A DNA stretch of 64,000 nt from Mesorhabditis belari (taxonomy: Eukaryota; Nematoda; Chromadorea; Rhabditida; Rhabditidae). Numbering within the stretch: the stretch's first letter is position 1; the number at the start of each line of letters is the position of its first letter. Location of the stretch: positions 617,501-681,500 of the forward strand of contig CAUEEP010000900.1 of assembly GCA_958450365.1 (NCBI GenBank), read 5' to 3'. The notes below the pieces were generated by a model that was not told where the DNA came from, did not search any database, and saw only the letters and a program-made list of their open reading frames with translations. Position numbers and translations under genes: made by a program. This document shows, piece by piece, positions 34,866 to 46,032 of this stretch.

Positions 34866-37134
34866 TCAATTTTTCGTAGAGTTCTCAACTTTTTGTAGAA
34901 TCAAAGCTGGATGTTGTTTTGATGGATGATTTGTTTTTCTTCCATCAGTCTCATTCAATACAAAACTCAAGGGAATTCCCGATGTGAAAATCGTTTCTTT
35001 ATTTCCATTCTCATTCTCTTCTGTGTAGACGACACCGAGGATTTTGAAGCCTAGAGATAATTTTATTTTAAGAACTGCAATCTACAAGTAAATTTGGTGC
35101 CTCTTGCCTCTCAAAATCCAGGGTAATCGAACTGTTCCATAAACTCTCCGAGCGTTCCAATAAAGCTCATCAACACCTGAAGCGAAGATTTGATCTTTTA
35201 GGTTGGACTTTTCGGCATTTGTATTTAGACAAACCAATTGGCAATCCAAGTATGACAATTCCTCCCTCTTTCAATAAACATCTCATCTTGGTGATTTCCC
35301 GGAGATCACCCCATGGATCGATTGGATCACCGAATCTGGAATTGGATTGAGATTGGATTGAGTTTGGATTGAGATTGGATTAAGATTGGATTGTTAGATC
35401 TTCTTCGAATTAAGTCAAACATTAAGTTAATACTTTAAATGAAACTAACCTTCCAAGACCAGCGTGTTGAATCGAAGAAAATGAGGCGATAAAGTCGAAA
35501 GTCTCCGAATAACTGAAAGTTTTTTAGTTAGGCCAATCCATTCCTATCCATTTCAATCCATTCCAATCCATTCCAACCCATTCCTATCCATTCCAATCCA
35601 ATCCTATCAATTCCTATCCATTTCAATCCATTCCCAAAAACCCACTTTGCCCATTGATTCGCCAAATCGCGTGGATGAATGTAGGAAAGATTCTGAGAAG
35701 TCTGAAAATTTTGATAGCTAATTATAATCTTGAACTAAACTTTGAAAGCCTTGAAAGCCTATCCGGCGTAATCTTGTGGATCATTTCCTCACCTTTTCCT
35801 CAATCTCCTGTTGCTCCACCGTCAAAACAGAAGTGGCGCCGTGCCTCAAAGCAAAAACTTCGATCTAGAAGTAAAATTTGCATTTAAAAGAGTTAGCGTA
35901 TAAAGTTCATAACACGTTTATGTATAAGAACTGCAATTTAAACTCACCCATGGATTCGTGGCTCCAAAAACGGCGCCACTCTTATTCTGAATGAATGAAT
36001 GGAATCGATCCATCGCCTCGTAGACAATATCTCAAATTTTTAGCTTTTTTAGCTGTTTTATTATATATTCTCTATAAATGAATCTATTTTACCTATTATA
36101 TTTTATCTATTCCAAGTCTCACCCCCATATCCAACATGATGCGCTCTTTCAATCACTTCATCTCTTGTCATCATCATTTGTGCATCGATATCATCCCAGA
36201 GCATCTTTATCGGCACCGCTTTCTCGTTTACATATCTAGAAATATTCAGTCAAGAAAAACCTTCATAAAGCTTACTCTTGCTTGAGCGGGATTCTTCCAT
36301 AAAGTGTAAACTCAGCTAATTTCTCCCTTGGCGGCTCTACAAGTGGGATCTCTGGAGTCTGTGATTGAGCAATTGTCGTCCAATTGTTCCAGACCTAGTA
36401 AAACTAGTTGCCTTTTAAAACTAGTTGTCTTCTAAAACTGTGCAAAGTTTCCACTCACTTGTTCACATGTCGATCCAACGAGCGTCTCGGTGAACTTCTC
36501 ATCGAAATTTGACTCAGGAACATAATATAGATGAGATATTTCTCTCCTCTCCTAGTTTTTCATAACTTTAAACAAATTTTAAAACCTACAAAGTCCTCCG
36601 TTTCTATATAATCGTTTGAAATTCTCTCTTGTGGAATCACTTCCTCGGGCATTGGATAATCGTGTGGAAGAGGGATCCCCTCAATGCTAATAGAAAATCA
36701 AATTTTGCTTTGAACTTTAAGCTCTTACATCTTACGAATTAGATGATTGATCTCCGGATTCTCATATTCATCAGTTGAGAATTTCTCTGGCAACATCTCT
36801 TCATCTGTCATCATGTAATCAGCTGGAAGTGGGAGATCTTCAAGACTATCCGGTGGAGGGGATCTTCCATTTGGACTAAACTTTGGACTAAACCATTTGG
36901 ACCATTTGGACTAAACAGATAATTAAACGAACTTCAATCCTTTAAGACTTTTTGGTGGTTTTGTATAGAAGGGACGGGCGATCAAGAACACGGAAAGAAT
37001 CAAACTGAAAGAGTTCTTAAATGGAAAACTCTGCCTACAAGTGTTAATTTTGATTTCACCTTTTCAAATTGAAAATCTTGTACCCACCTGACTGCAGCCA
37101 CAAGAATGACTCGTCTCGTCGGAATCGGTATCAT
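34866..37134 (-). CDS. DUF268 family protein (unit 1), possible one-base lesion
   Basis: Fourteen exons (37,088-37,134; 36,933-37,004; 36,729-36,887; 36,590-36,686; 36,460-36,551; 36,276-36,394; 36,123-36,235; 35,948-36,030; 35,793-35,864; 35,646-35,701; 35,450-35,512; 35,235-35,335; 35,108-35,194; 34,866-35,050) correspond to a 448-residue protein. It starts with an N-terminal membrane anchor (about residues 7-26). The DUF268 core is clear: GATNPW, GATSVLTVEQQEIEEK, SFSSIQHAGLGRFGDPIDPWGDLREI, CLLKEGGIVILGLPIG and ELYWNARRVYGTVRLPW. The fold resembles a methyltransferase, but the biochemical function of nematode DUF268 proteins is not known. Exon 5 is 92 nt here against 93 in unit 2 (base missing near 36,480), which would shift the frame. 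Exon 13 ends at a GC donor (unit 2 has GT). Confidence 0.8.
35525..35637. repeat. ATTCC/TATCC microsatellite in a DUF268 intron
   Basis: About ten imperfect copies of TTCCTATCCA / TTCCAATCCA in the intron before exon 11. The unit 2 counterpart (51,423-51,515) is shorter, so the array has changed length since the duplication. Confidence 0.8.
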
Positions 37135-38595
37135 TTGAAGCCTTTCTTTATTGTCGCTTTCCGTATGTACCACGAGAAGTTCTTTCTCCGTTCGATTTCC
37201 CTCTTCTCTTTTCCATAAAGAGAGTGGTGGAGAAGGTAAAAGAAAAGGATTGAGTCTAGGAATTTTCACTTTTTTCGGTTAATCGATCCTCCGAATGTCC
37301 CGAAAGTGTTGTACACTGAAACATTGGATTTCGTGTGGTTTAGATCGAAATTTTCGATCTTCCACATGGAAAACGTCAATGAAATAAGAAAGAAACTTGA
37401 AACTGACCTGGGAGATCCGAAAAGAGATTAAACAATGAAAAAATGAATGGAAACAAGGGATTTGGATTTGCCGTTACTCAAGTATTTTCTTATGTATTGT
37501 GCAAGAAGTTTCGTTTCACTTTCTTGAAAACAAATCAGGCTCTGAATGAGCATAAAGTTCGAGATTTTCCTATAGATTGTATCTTAAAGCAATAGAATGA
37601 CACTCAATGAAATAAAAAAAGCAATAATGACACTCAATGACATAAAAAAAAGTTGAACTTCATTCAATAAACTAAATATTTGAGCAATAAGCAGAAGAAT
37701 AGGGAAAGAATGAGAATAAGAGATACTAGGATGACTAAAGTGTTCATTCCTTGGCTAAACTAATAAAAATCTATTTGAACAGTTAGATATTTTTAGTTTT
37801 TAGCTTTCAGTAGAAGTTTTACATACTCCTTTGGCTCAAACTATCAGCTTTTCTTTCATAAAGAGCCCCTCTCAACTCCCGTCGGCCAGTTACAATGTGG
37901 TCGAGCGGATAACACATCGGTTTCTCGGTCGCACGACCCGGGTTCGATCCCCGATAGGAGCATTTGAGTTGGTCTTTCCGTTCTCCAAGAACCTTGGCCA
38001 AATTAATGTCTCCGAGAGTGAATGTGGTGGTTTCCACGATGGGTATCCTGTATGGTACGCGCATCACTAAGAACACCAGACATTTTCTTTTGCAAAGGTG
38101 AACTGAATGAACTAAAGTTATGGCGAATTTGAAGAAATAGACTTTACTATGAACTTTCTGGGCACATCTCTTGAACTCTCTTGAATCCTCAACTAGTTAG
38201 CTAAATGTTTTTGACTCATCTCTGTTTTCCCAACATTTTCCAAAAAAGCTGTGCTTCTAGAAAATACAGCCAACTTTACTACTTAAATCTAGCAATCAGA
38301 GCCAGGAAATGCTTCTTTTTTAAGAATTTCTTCTTTGCTCTATTACCTGCCTTCCATTGAGCCATTTTGATTCATTTTCTTCAAATCACAATCAACAACA
38401 CTCCCATCCTCTTGACAGTCTCTCTTTCTCTTTTCCTCTTCAAATTTCCTTTTCTTCTCTCATCTTTTTGACAATCAGATTAGATGTGCTCACTCTTTTT
38501 CGAAGAATCAACAAAAAGGACACTTTTTTCATGCATCAATCACTTTTATATAACTTTTGTTTTTGACTTTTAACTGTTAAACTTTTTAGAATCTT
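37135..38595. other. Divergent intergenic region between DUF268 and SPIN90-like genes
   Basis: This roughly 1.46-kb stretch separates two divergently transcribed genes and should hold both promoters. It contains a tRNA-like sequence (37,890-37,963) and short A-rich repeats (AATGACACTCAATGA at about 37,597-37,640). The open frames on both strands at 37,819-38,076 come from the tRNA-like block and its flanks and are not genes. Confidence 0.5.
37890..37963 (+). repeat. tRNA-like sequence (pseudo-tRNA or tRNA-derived repeat), unit 1
   Basis: It has an A-box-like TGGTCGAGCGGATAACAC and a good B box GGGTTCGATCCC with a T-stem. The 3' GATAGGAGCA has no complementary 5' acceptor strand, so it cannot fold as a normal tRNA. 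Its partner in unit 2 (53,755-53,828) has one change in the B-box loop. Confidence 0.5.
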
Positions 38596-40378
38596 ATGTA
38601 TGAAACGATTCTCGATCCAGAGAAATTAGCTGCAGATGTTGTGGATACGGGTGAGTGGATAAACTTCTAAATAAGCCAATGAGATAATAGAATCATTTGA
38701 AGTGTAATTGAATGTTTAGTCCGAGCCGGCACACAAGCCCCATTATCAGACTGTGTGAAGACAGCGAGAATCGTTTTTGAGACTCTTCTTCAACATACAA
38801 AGTATTAACAATGAAATTATTTCATCTAAAATCCAATTTCAGTGATGATGTTCTTCGAAAAGTCTCCGGAATTCTAGTCAACTTTCAACCGAATTTGTTG
38901 GAATGCTTTGATGCGAGATTATTGGGAACTTTGAGGGACCGGTTAGATGATTGGTTATCGGAAAAGGCCGAGGTTTGTTTGGGAAAAGGGTTTTGATTTT
39001 AGATTGATTGAAAAGTGATTTAGCTGAGCTATTCGATCTCACAACAAGATGATGCATACATTGATGATCTCAATACTTTCTCGAACGTTGCGGAGAAAAC
39101 GGATCCCCGAATCCCACAAGCGGTGATTGCCGTGAATGATTATGAATTTCTGTATAAACTCAACAATCTTTACATTATGGTGAGTTTTAAAAAGTACTGA
39201 TATTGATTGACATAATTGTGCGAAAATCAGCTGCAAAAACGCGAGACTTGCGACATCTCGCTTAAAAGGCTTCTCTCGCCAGTCGAGCCGGCGTGTGGGG
39301 GTAGCGCAGTGGGTAAGAGGCTCGGATACAAGTTGGGCTGCCTCCTTTGTCCTTGAGTTCGGGTCTTCCCCTGGCAAATCTTTCTTTTTTTTTACCTTTA
39401 ACGAAACTAATTAACTTTGTGGGATATAGCAATCCTAATATACTAACTGAAGTAGTGATTATTTTCCAGGATCAAAGTCAAGAAGTGAGATTGGCGTCAA
39501 TTCGTTTATTATCTACTTTGGCCTCATTTCTCCCAACTGTCATTTGTTGTTTGATTGAGACAAAGCTTCCAATGGTTTTAGGTACATTTTTACTGTTTCC
39601 AAAGTAAACCATTGAATGTTTAGCTCCTGCCATCACAAGCTCTAGATACTCGAAAGAAGAGAAATCACTGTGCATCAAATTGTTGGATATGATGGCGATG
39701 AGTGGACAAGAGTTCCCATTGCATCACTTGAGTAAGGATGTTCAATAAAAAAAAAGACTTTTCAACTCAAATTTTTGTGGTGATCCTGTAGATTAAGTAG
39801 AGCGAATCGAATCTCTAATCCAGGCTGTTTCAATGATGTTTTCTTCTCGAAACTCTCAAATCTCCACGATGACAAATCAGCAATCCAACTCTTCGCAAAC
39901 ATTTATGCAAACACTCCACAAGAAGTTAAGGTTAGTAAACAAGTTCTTGTCTAGAGTTTAAAGTATCCAAATTTGTTTTTAAAAGAAACCCTTTCAGGAC
40001 TTTGCCTTAACCACTCTCCGATCAAATAAAAATGCGAATTTTGGGCAACATCTCATCGATTTTGCAAATCTAAAAGGCGGCCTTCCATCAATAACATTGT
40101 TGAAAGAATTATTGTCATCAAGTCCAGAAGAAGTTCGAAATTTTTCAGTATAAAGCATCTTATTAGTCTAGGTAGATGATCTCTTTTATCGAAATGATCT
40201 AACCGTTGCATCAACAGTCGTCAGTCGAGAGTTGTTGAATAGTGAAAAGAGAGAGGTTTCTTTTAGCTTGATAATCAGTGCAATTTAGATTTCAAATTAA
40301 AATCATATTCAGGTCCGTGTAAAGTGTTTGGAATGCATTGAGCGTTGGCCGATCTCGGTCTCAATGATTATTCAATGA
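38596..40378 (+). pseudogene. SPIN90/Ldb17-like helical-repeat protein (unit 1), C-terminal frameshift
   Basis: Ten exons (38,596-38,650; 38,720-38,801; 38,843-38,972; 39,024-39,179; 39,470-39,581; 39,624-39,731; 39,824-39,930; 39,998-40,132; 40,172-40,255; 40,313-) encode an all-helical protein. Recognisable stretches are QSQEVRLASIRLLSTLASFLP, IETKLPMVLAPAI and VDDLFYRNDLTVASTVVSREL. This pattern fits the leucine-rich domain of SPIN90/NCKIPSD (yeast Ldb17), which regulates Arp2/3-driven actin assembly, but without an SH3 domain; the assignment is a guess from memory. In the last exon one G is missing (CATTGAGCG against CATTGGAGCG in unit 2). The frame therefore ends early at 40,378 and loses about 23 residues. 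Exon 1 follows TTTTTAG six bases before the ATG, a likely trans-splice acceptor. Confidence 0.6.
39297..39374 (+). repeat. tRNA-like insertion in intron 4 of the SPIN90-like gene (unit 1)
   Basis: GGGGGTAGCGCAGTGGGTAA (A-box region) and GAGTTCGGGTCTTCCCC (B-box region) pair at their ends (GGGG with CCCC) like an acceptor stem. Unit 2 has a more divergent version (55,173-55,253) with a better B box (GGTTCGAGTC). Likely a tRNA-derived repeat or pseudo-tRNA. Confidence 0.55.
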
Positions 40379-41037
40379 GAGACGCCGTCGAGAATTGTGA
40401 TGTAGTGGGAGAAGAGGAATTGATTGAAGAAATAAAACAAAAGTTGAATCAATAGGGAGATGAGGAAAGTACTGATGAACCTAATAATTAAGTTAATAAT
40501 TGAAATAAATGTCTTAGAATAAATAAATATCTTAGAATTGAGATCTGAATCTTTTTAGATTTGCATAGAAGTTGGTATACTTTTGAGCTTTCTGACAAAC
40601 TGGATTCTTTTTAAAGATAGAAATCATTGTGCCAGAAAGTTGCGATTAAGTGAGCACAGAGTACAAGCTAAACTTTACCTTATCTTCAGCTTTATTTATC
40701 TTATTGTCTTGTTGTTTCGTTCTTTACTTTTCTTTACTCAAATTGTGATCCTTTTCTAGTTTTCGAGATTCTACCGGTATTTTTATTGACGTTGTTGTGA
40801 AATAAAATAAAAATTGTGCCATTTAAAGAATAAAATTTATTTTCTGATCTAAACGGAAACAAATTTGAAGGATTAGTCCGAGAACTCATCAAGCATTCCA
40901 CAGTAATCGTGGAGAACACTGGAATTTCGCAATAAACCTCTCAATAAACCTCTTGACTTGTTTGACTAACATTAGAATAAGATCTTTGAGTTATTTCAAG
41001 CTGCTGACTCAGTGGATGCAATTCTCATCTCCTTTTC
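40379..41037. other. 3' intergenic region between convergent genes
   Basis: Both flanking genes end here. AATAAA-type signals occur at about 40,503-40,530. A short open frame on the minus strand (40,734-40,919), conserved in unit 2, lies after the stop of the neighbouring gene and shows no exon features. Confidence 0.4.
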
Positions 41038-42789
41038 TCACCTAATTCCCGCTTTCTCAGCACACGAGCACACATCACCGAGCTCTTTAGCCCAATCGAT
41101 TTTCGATCCACAAACATCAATCGTTTTGTTGACGGCTTTGTCCGTGATATCGAGAGTGCATCTAAATGAATGTAGAATAGAAATCAAAGTTGAGAAACTA
41201 ACCCAATTTGTTCATGGCAAAATCCGTCTGAATTCTTTACATTCATGAAACAATTCTTGAAACACATGAAATAAGATTTCGTAGCGGTGGCTAGTTTCTA
41301 TAATTTTTGATTTACAATAAAGCCAATGCGAAATCACATCAGTATCCTTTGATTTAATTGCTCGAAGGATTGTCTGTGCTCGATGATCAACATCTTCTTC
41401 CACTCTGAAAGTTTTCGTGTCCAGAACTTGTACTGATTGTGGGACATTGTAACTACAAGGGTTATCGGAAGAAAACCCCCAATAACAAAAAAACTTTAAG
41501 CTGTTCAAATATCTTGGACTTGGGATGTTCAATTGAAATACTTTTGATACCAATCGACAGAAAGACTTGCATCTAATGATATCAAGAAATATTTCAATTA
41601 AAAACCCCAACACCAAGAAATTTGAGCTCAAAGTTAGATTGTCAATAGGGGTATCAAATCTTGGATAACCCTTGGCTACTACTAAAGTACTGACAAGTTC
41701 ATTCCTAACTTTCCCATAGATTCTTATTCAAGTCTAATTCTTGCACAAAGAACTCACTTGGAAAGGAAAGTGTTCAAATCAATATTTGGTGCCTTCTCGG
41801 AATTCTTTTTCTCAGAACAGCTAAATTTTGAAAGTTTTGATTCATTTATCAAACTTACGCATCCAAATTTTCTTTCATACAAGGAATCACTTGATCTAGA
41901 AGTTTTTCTTTCTCTAAAAGGCAGCTTTTAAGGAGCTCGGGTTTCTCTAAAAGTTTCAGCTTCGCGAATTCGTTGTAACATGGAGTAAAACATTGATTGG
42001 CTTGTTTTCGAGCTTTGTCAATGCATTGATCCAATTCCTGTAAAAAAGAAGAGTTAGTGCTTGTCTTGATGACGGTTTAGTACTCTTACCTTGCATGTGC
42101 AAACTCTTATTTTCTCACTCTTTGGCCGAGATTCGTGAAGTGCCTTGACAGCTTCGTCTTTTACCTAAATCATTGAAAATTTCAGACTTTAAAAGCTTCG
42201 TCTTTCACCATTTGACTGAAAATTTAAAGAAAAAGAAAAAATGAATGACAAACCAATGGACAAGATTGTTTTCCTTTACCTTAAGCACCATCAAAAACTC
42301 TTTGTTGTCGCGGGCACAGCTTGTATTCAAACAGTTCACATTCTTTACAAAAATTTAGAAGATTTTTTATAGTAATGTTTACCGGAAAACATTCTTTGAT
42401 ATTCTTTGGCATTCTTTGACATCGTCATCTAAATTACTCGTAAATCTTAATATTACCGCTTACCCTAACCCTAACGGTGCGGGGTCGGCCTAGTCTAGCT
42501 GAACGAACATATCTTCTCGGGGATTACACTGTTTAGCTTGGGAAAAGTGCAAACCGATAAAATAGCCCTGAATTTCAGCTATGTTTTTCATACATTAGAA
42601 AAAATGCAGTAGTAAGGTTTTTGAAGGAAAACAATTCTTGAAATTCTTTACGAGATTTTTGGTACATTCTTTGTAATTTACGGTAGTTAGAAAGAAATGT
42701 ACCTCTTCTTTAACCGTATCCTCAGCAGCTTCTTTGTTTAGAGCAAAAGCGAGCACGAAAAAGGCACCAAAATAAATCAGAAATTTCAT
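41038..42789 (-). CDS. Secreted cysteine-rich protein, two C-x(n)-C repeats (unit 1)
   Basis: Eight exons (42,703-42,789; 42,280-42,342; 42,090-42,164; 41,859-42,037; 41,758-41,820; 41,338-41,404; 41,203-41,297; 41,038-41,161) join in phase to 250 residues. Residues 1-17 (MKFLIYFGAFFVLAFA) are a signal peptide. Two related halves follow, each with about six cysteines. One has NVNCLNTSC, VCTC, LDQCIDKARKQANQCFTPCYNEF, LLKSCLL and IPCM. The other has MCFKNCFMNV, DGFCHEQIGCTL, IDVCG and VCSCAEKAGI. The helical Cys-rich layout recalls nematode CPG4- or DUF19-type secreted domains, but I cannot place it firmly. Intron 1 holds a decayed MITE. Unit 2 has an intact counterpart. Extracellular; function unknown. 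Confidence 0.75.
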
Positions 42790-44019
42790 TTTCAGCAGAT
42801 TTTCAGATTTCTATCAACTCTTGTCCTTTTATACCCAAAAGTTTCAGTTCTTTTGTCAGCAATTTTTCCACGAAACCCAGATCAGACAAATAAACAAAAC
42901 CTTCAAATTCTTTTAGAGAATCTCTTTTTTTACACGTATTTTCCTTGGAAATCATTTGTTTTTCGACCTTAAATGGCTGATTTGTTGTTGTTTTTCTTCA
43001 CTGTTTTGTCTGCAAGTTTTTTTCGCTCATTTTACCATTGCCCTATACTTTGAGATCTAGTTTTGTTTATGTTTTTATTTTAATAGAGTTTTGGGATTTT
43101 GGGTATTTGGGTAAATAATCTGAAATCTAAGATTTGAAAGTACTATCGCCATTATCCTTCATACAGTCAATTAGCCCTTTTTTGCGCACCAGGATTTTCT
43201 TCAGGACTGTTTTGTCTGGCAAGTTTTTCTCGTTCATTTTACATGCCCTATATCTTTGATCCAAGCCTTTGTTTATGATCTGATTTAAAAGAAATCAACA
43301 ACGATTTTGGGATAGTTAAATGAAAAAAAGATCGAAAATATAGAGAGTTAAAAGAATTCCTACCATTCTTTTTCCATTACCTAAGCTGTCATTCAGCCAT
43401 AAAATCCTCTAAATTCTACTCGATTTCACCTTGAGCTCGTATTTTTGGTTTAGTTATCTCAAACCGGTTTTCCTTGCCGAGAAGTGAAAAGTTCAAAGGA
43501 GAAAATCTGAAAAACGGATCGGATTGTCGTTTTTTTTTCTGGAAATACGCGCTTTTAAAAAAAAAAGATTTCAACAAAAATTTGCACACTTGTGAATTGT
43601 GGAAAACAAGTAAAAAGATCAAGAGAGAAAAAAGGAAAAAAGAAATGTTCACTTTGGTGAAACCACTGAAAACGTTTCCCCAATTTTCACCCAAATCATC
43701 ATTTCCTTTTTGTTTTTGGGAAAGCTTTGTCTCAAGGAGGAGAATTATCATTTCTGTTGAGTCGAGAGCTTGTTTTCATTGATTTTCTTCTTTGAATGGT
43801 AGAGAACTTGACTTATTTTGCTAATTTAGGTAAATAAAGGTAAATCGTTTCAAAATAAACTTAATTTGTTTACTGCTTTTTCTTTTGTTACTTTTCTTTG
43901 TCTCCAAAAAGATTTCCGAAACTTTAGACCCTTCCAAATCCTCTCATTCTCATGGCTATAGTGAATAATTGCGTTTGTTTAAAAGCAGATCCTTTCAAAT
44001 CCCATTCATACAATGTTTT
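42790..44019. other. Intergenic, end of unit 1
   Basis: No supported gene. Long open frames on both strands at 43,416-43,782 arise in A/T-rich DNA, and the minus-strand one is not preserved in unit 2. The segment ends at the duplication junction. Confidence 0.5.
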
Positions 44020-45560
44020 ATCTTTGTATTATGATCCAAAACTGCCAGCATAGTCCGATATTCAAATCCTTTTCAGACAAAATCAGCTTTTTCTTTTCGG
44101 ACGATACTTGATGGGTGATGAAGTTTCAACATAGGATGTATCTTAATTAATCCTCATTCGTTCAAAGTCGCTTATGAAGCAAGTCTTTGCCCGCAATTTC
44201 CAGAAAGCATTGAATATATCGTAGAAGTGGAAAGAATTGGGTCATGAGAAGATTGATAGTTCAAGGGGTGTGAGCACTCTGCTCGTTGCGATAAAATTTT
44301 CCGTGTTTTGAATTTTGTACCCCATTTTTATCTCAGGGGATAAACAAGAAGTTTAGCGTGAGTCATTCGCAGTTGTGAATCACCCGGATCCCATGGAAAA
44401 TGAAAACGCACCACACATTGTTTCCGGATTAGCTTCAAATAGTTCTAACGGCTTTGGCAGCAATGTGCAAAACGACGTGATAAGTCTCTCATTGCTTTTC
44501 TCTTGATCCTTTTAATTTTCTCGTTGCCATACACTCTTTCTTCAATGAAATCAATCGGTGCCAAGGATCAAAATAGACCTTGAATTTCGCGTTTTTAGAG
44601 GTAAGATACAATCTGATTATTTTATCTGTTGTGATACTAGCAATATCCGCCTTTGCCTCGATGAAACAAATTGACCGTTTCACTCCGTCTAATTCCATTG
44701 CACCGCTTTTTGTTTCCAGTTCACTTTGTGAACAACCGCCAAAATCTATTACTCTTGCTTGGTTTCGATTTCGATAGCCGTAACAGCACAAAATTCCGCT
44801 GAATATCCTGAAGATCGAATTGGCCATCCATTGCAATTCCAATGGCCCCTTCCGAAAACGCTCAAAGATTTCTTGTTTTTGACCGCTCGGGAAGTTTTCT
44901 CATCTAGGCATCTTTGTAGATAGTTTCTCCATCCGAGCGAATTCAATAACAAATGCTGGCTTTTCCGATTAGCTCTTCTTCCCGCCTCCATTTTGTCTTT
45001 AGAAATCCTAAAAATATATTTATGATCGTATAATAAAATAGCAAAGGAAATAAGCTTGCAAAAAAAGCAATCAATAGATAGGCACTTATTTGGAAAATTA
45101 CCGTAGTCAAACCGTTAGTTTGCGTTCGATCAGCCAGATTTTTGGTATCATTGACCGAGCCTTTTAATTCCTCCTCCAGGTCATACAAAAAATTGGGCTA
45201 ACTGAATGAAAATTGGGGTTTGACTACGGTAGTTTTCTCAAATAGGTGTCTTTTAGAAAACGCATTACTCGAGAGGAACACACTCTAATGGATAGCTAGA
45301 GTGTTTTGATGGCCTTTTGCATTATCTAAACATAAAATTTTCATTTGGAAAAAGGCATCTAGAGATGCTAAAAACAAAAGTGTAGATCGAAAGTCTAAAA
45401 GAAAACAAAAACAAAAAAAAATGCCTGACTTTGCTTTGCTTCCGCACTCACCTTGTAGATGAACTATGTGAGCCTACAGCGTCTCAAAAATTTGTAAACC
45501 CATCAAATCCCACTCTAGCCGGGTGATTTTATTCTTTATAATAAAATCAGCGATATCAAA
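44020..45560 (-). mobile_element. Kolobok-like transposon, left-truncated copy in unit 2
   Basis: It matches 28,053-29,596 but lacks the element's left TIR and about 480 bp, because the duplication break lies inside the element. Compared with unit 1 it has many scattered one- to four-base indels (for example around 44,090, 44,380-44,420, 44,900), far denser than in the rest of unit 2. The transposase frames are broken into short pieces. Confidence 0.8.
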
Positions 45561-46032
45561 AATAAAAAAACAGGTGGTTGCCGTAAAAAGTTTTACGGCC
45601 CCCCGGCCGCGATTAATAAACTATCAACAGGATATAGCCAGAAGTACCACACACTTTTAAGGTCTTACTGACTATTGTTTGTTTTGCGAAAAGCTGGCTT
45701 CCTGTCCTTACAACTCAAAGATAAAGTCTGATTTACTGTGCAAGAAAAGATTCTATTGTACATACGAAGTGTAGAATAAAGCCTTTCAAGCAATCAACAG
45801 CGACAGTAATGGTATTGAAGCTGGATTGGGCATGTCAATTTCAATTTCACATTCCTATAGCACTGTCGCCAAATTGTTCCCAAAAGTGGATAGTCGAAAA
45901 AAATTCGAAAATCTGCCTTTTCAAATAGCATCTGCTGATCACCTGTCTTCATTTCATTTCGATTCGCCGTACAAACTTTCTCCTTAGACTTCTCGGCTCT
46001 ACTTTTAATCTCAGTCATCGATTTCTTTCGGA

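Larger units (their letters stand above)
28053..44019. repeat. Tandem segmental duplication, unit 1
   Basis: This 15.97-kb segment is repeated directly by 44,020-60,386. Gene order, orientation, introns and even intergenic MITEs match. Coordinate offset is 15,943 at the receptor start, 15,921 at the DUF268 stop and 16,418 at the stop of the secreted Cys-rich gene, the jump coming from a MITE gained in unit 2. Unit 1 begins inside the Kolobok-like element and ends in the sequence CAATGTTTT. Confidence 0.95.

Noticed and set aside
37819..38076. Near-identical open frames on both strands, repeated at 53,686-53,943
   Set aside because: They read through the tRNA-like block; conservation is explained by the recent tandem duplication.
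40734..40919. Minus-strand 61-codon frame conserved in unit 2 (57,143-57,328)
   Set aside because: It lies after the stop of the Cys-rich gene and has no signal peptide or splice connection; conservation follows from the duplication.
42461..42476. CCCTAACCCTAAC, telomere-like
   Set aside because: Only two units, and nematode telomeres are TTAGGC. It lies within a decayed MITE.
43416..43782. Open frames over 100 codons on both strands
   Set aside because: Overlapping frames in A/T-rich DNA. The counterpart in unit 2 diverges after a frame change, and there are no splice sites or family motifs.
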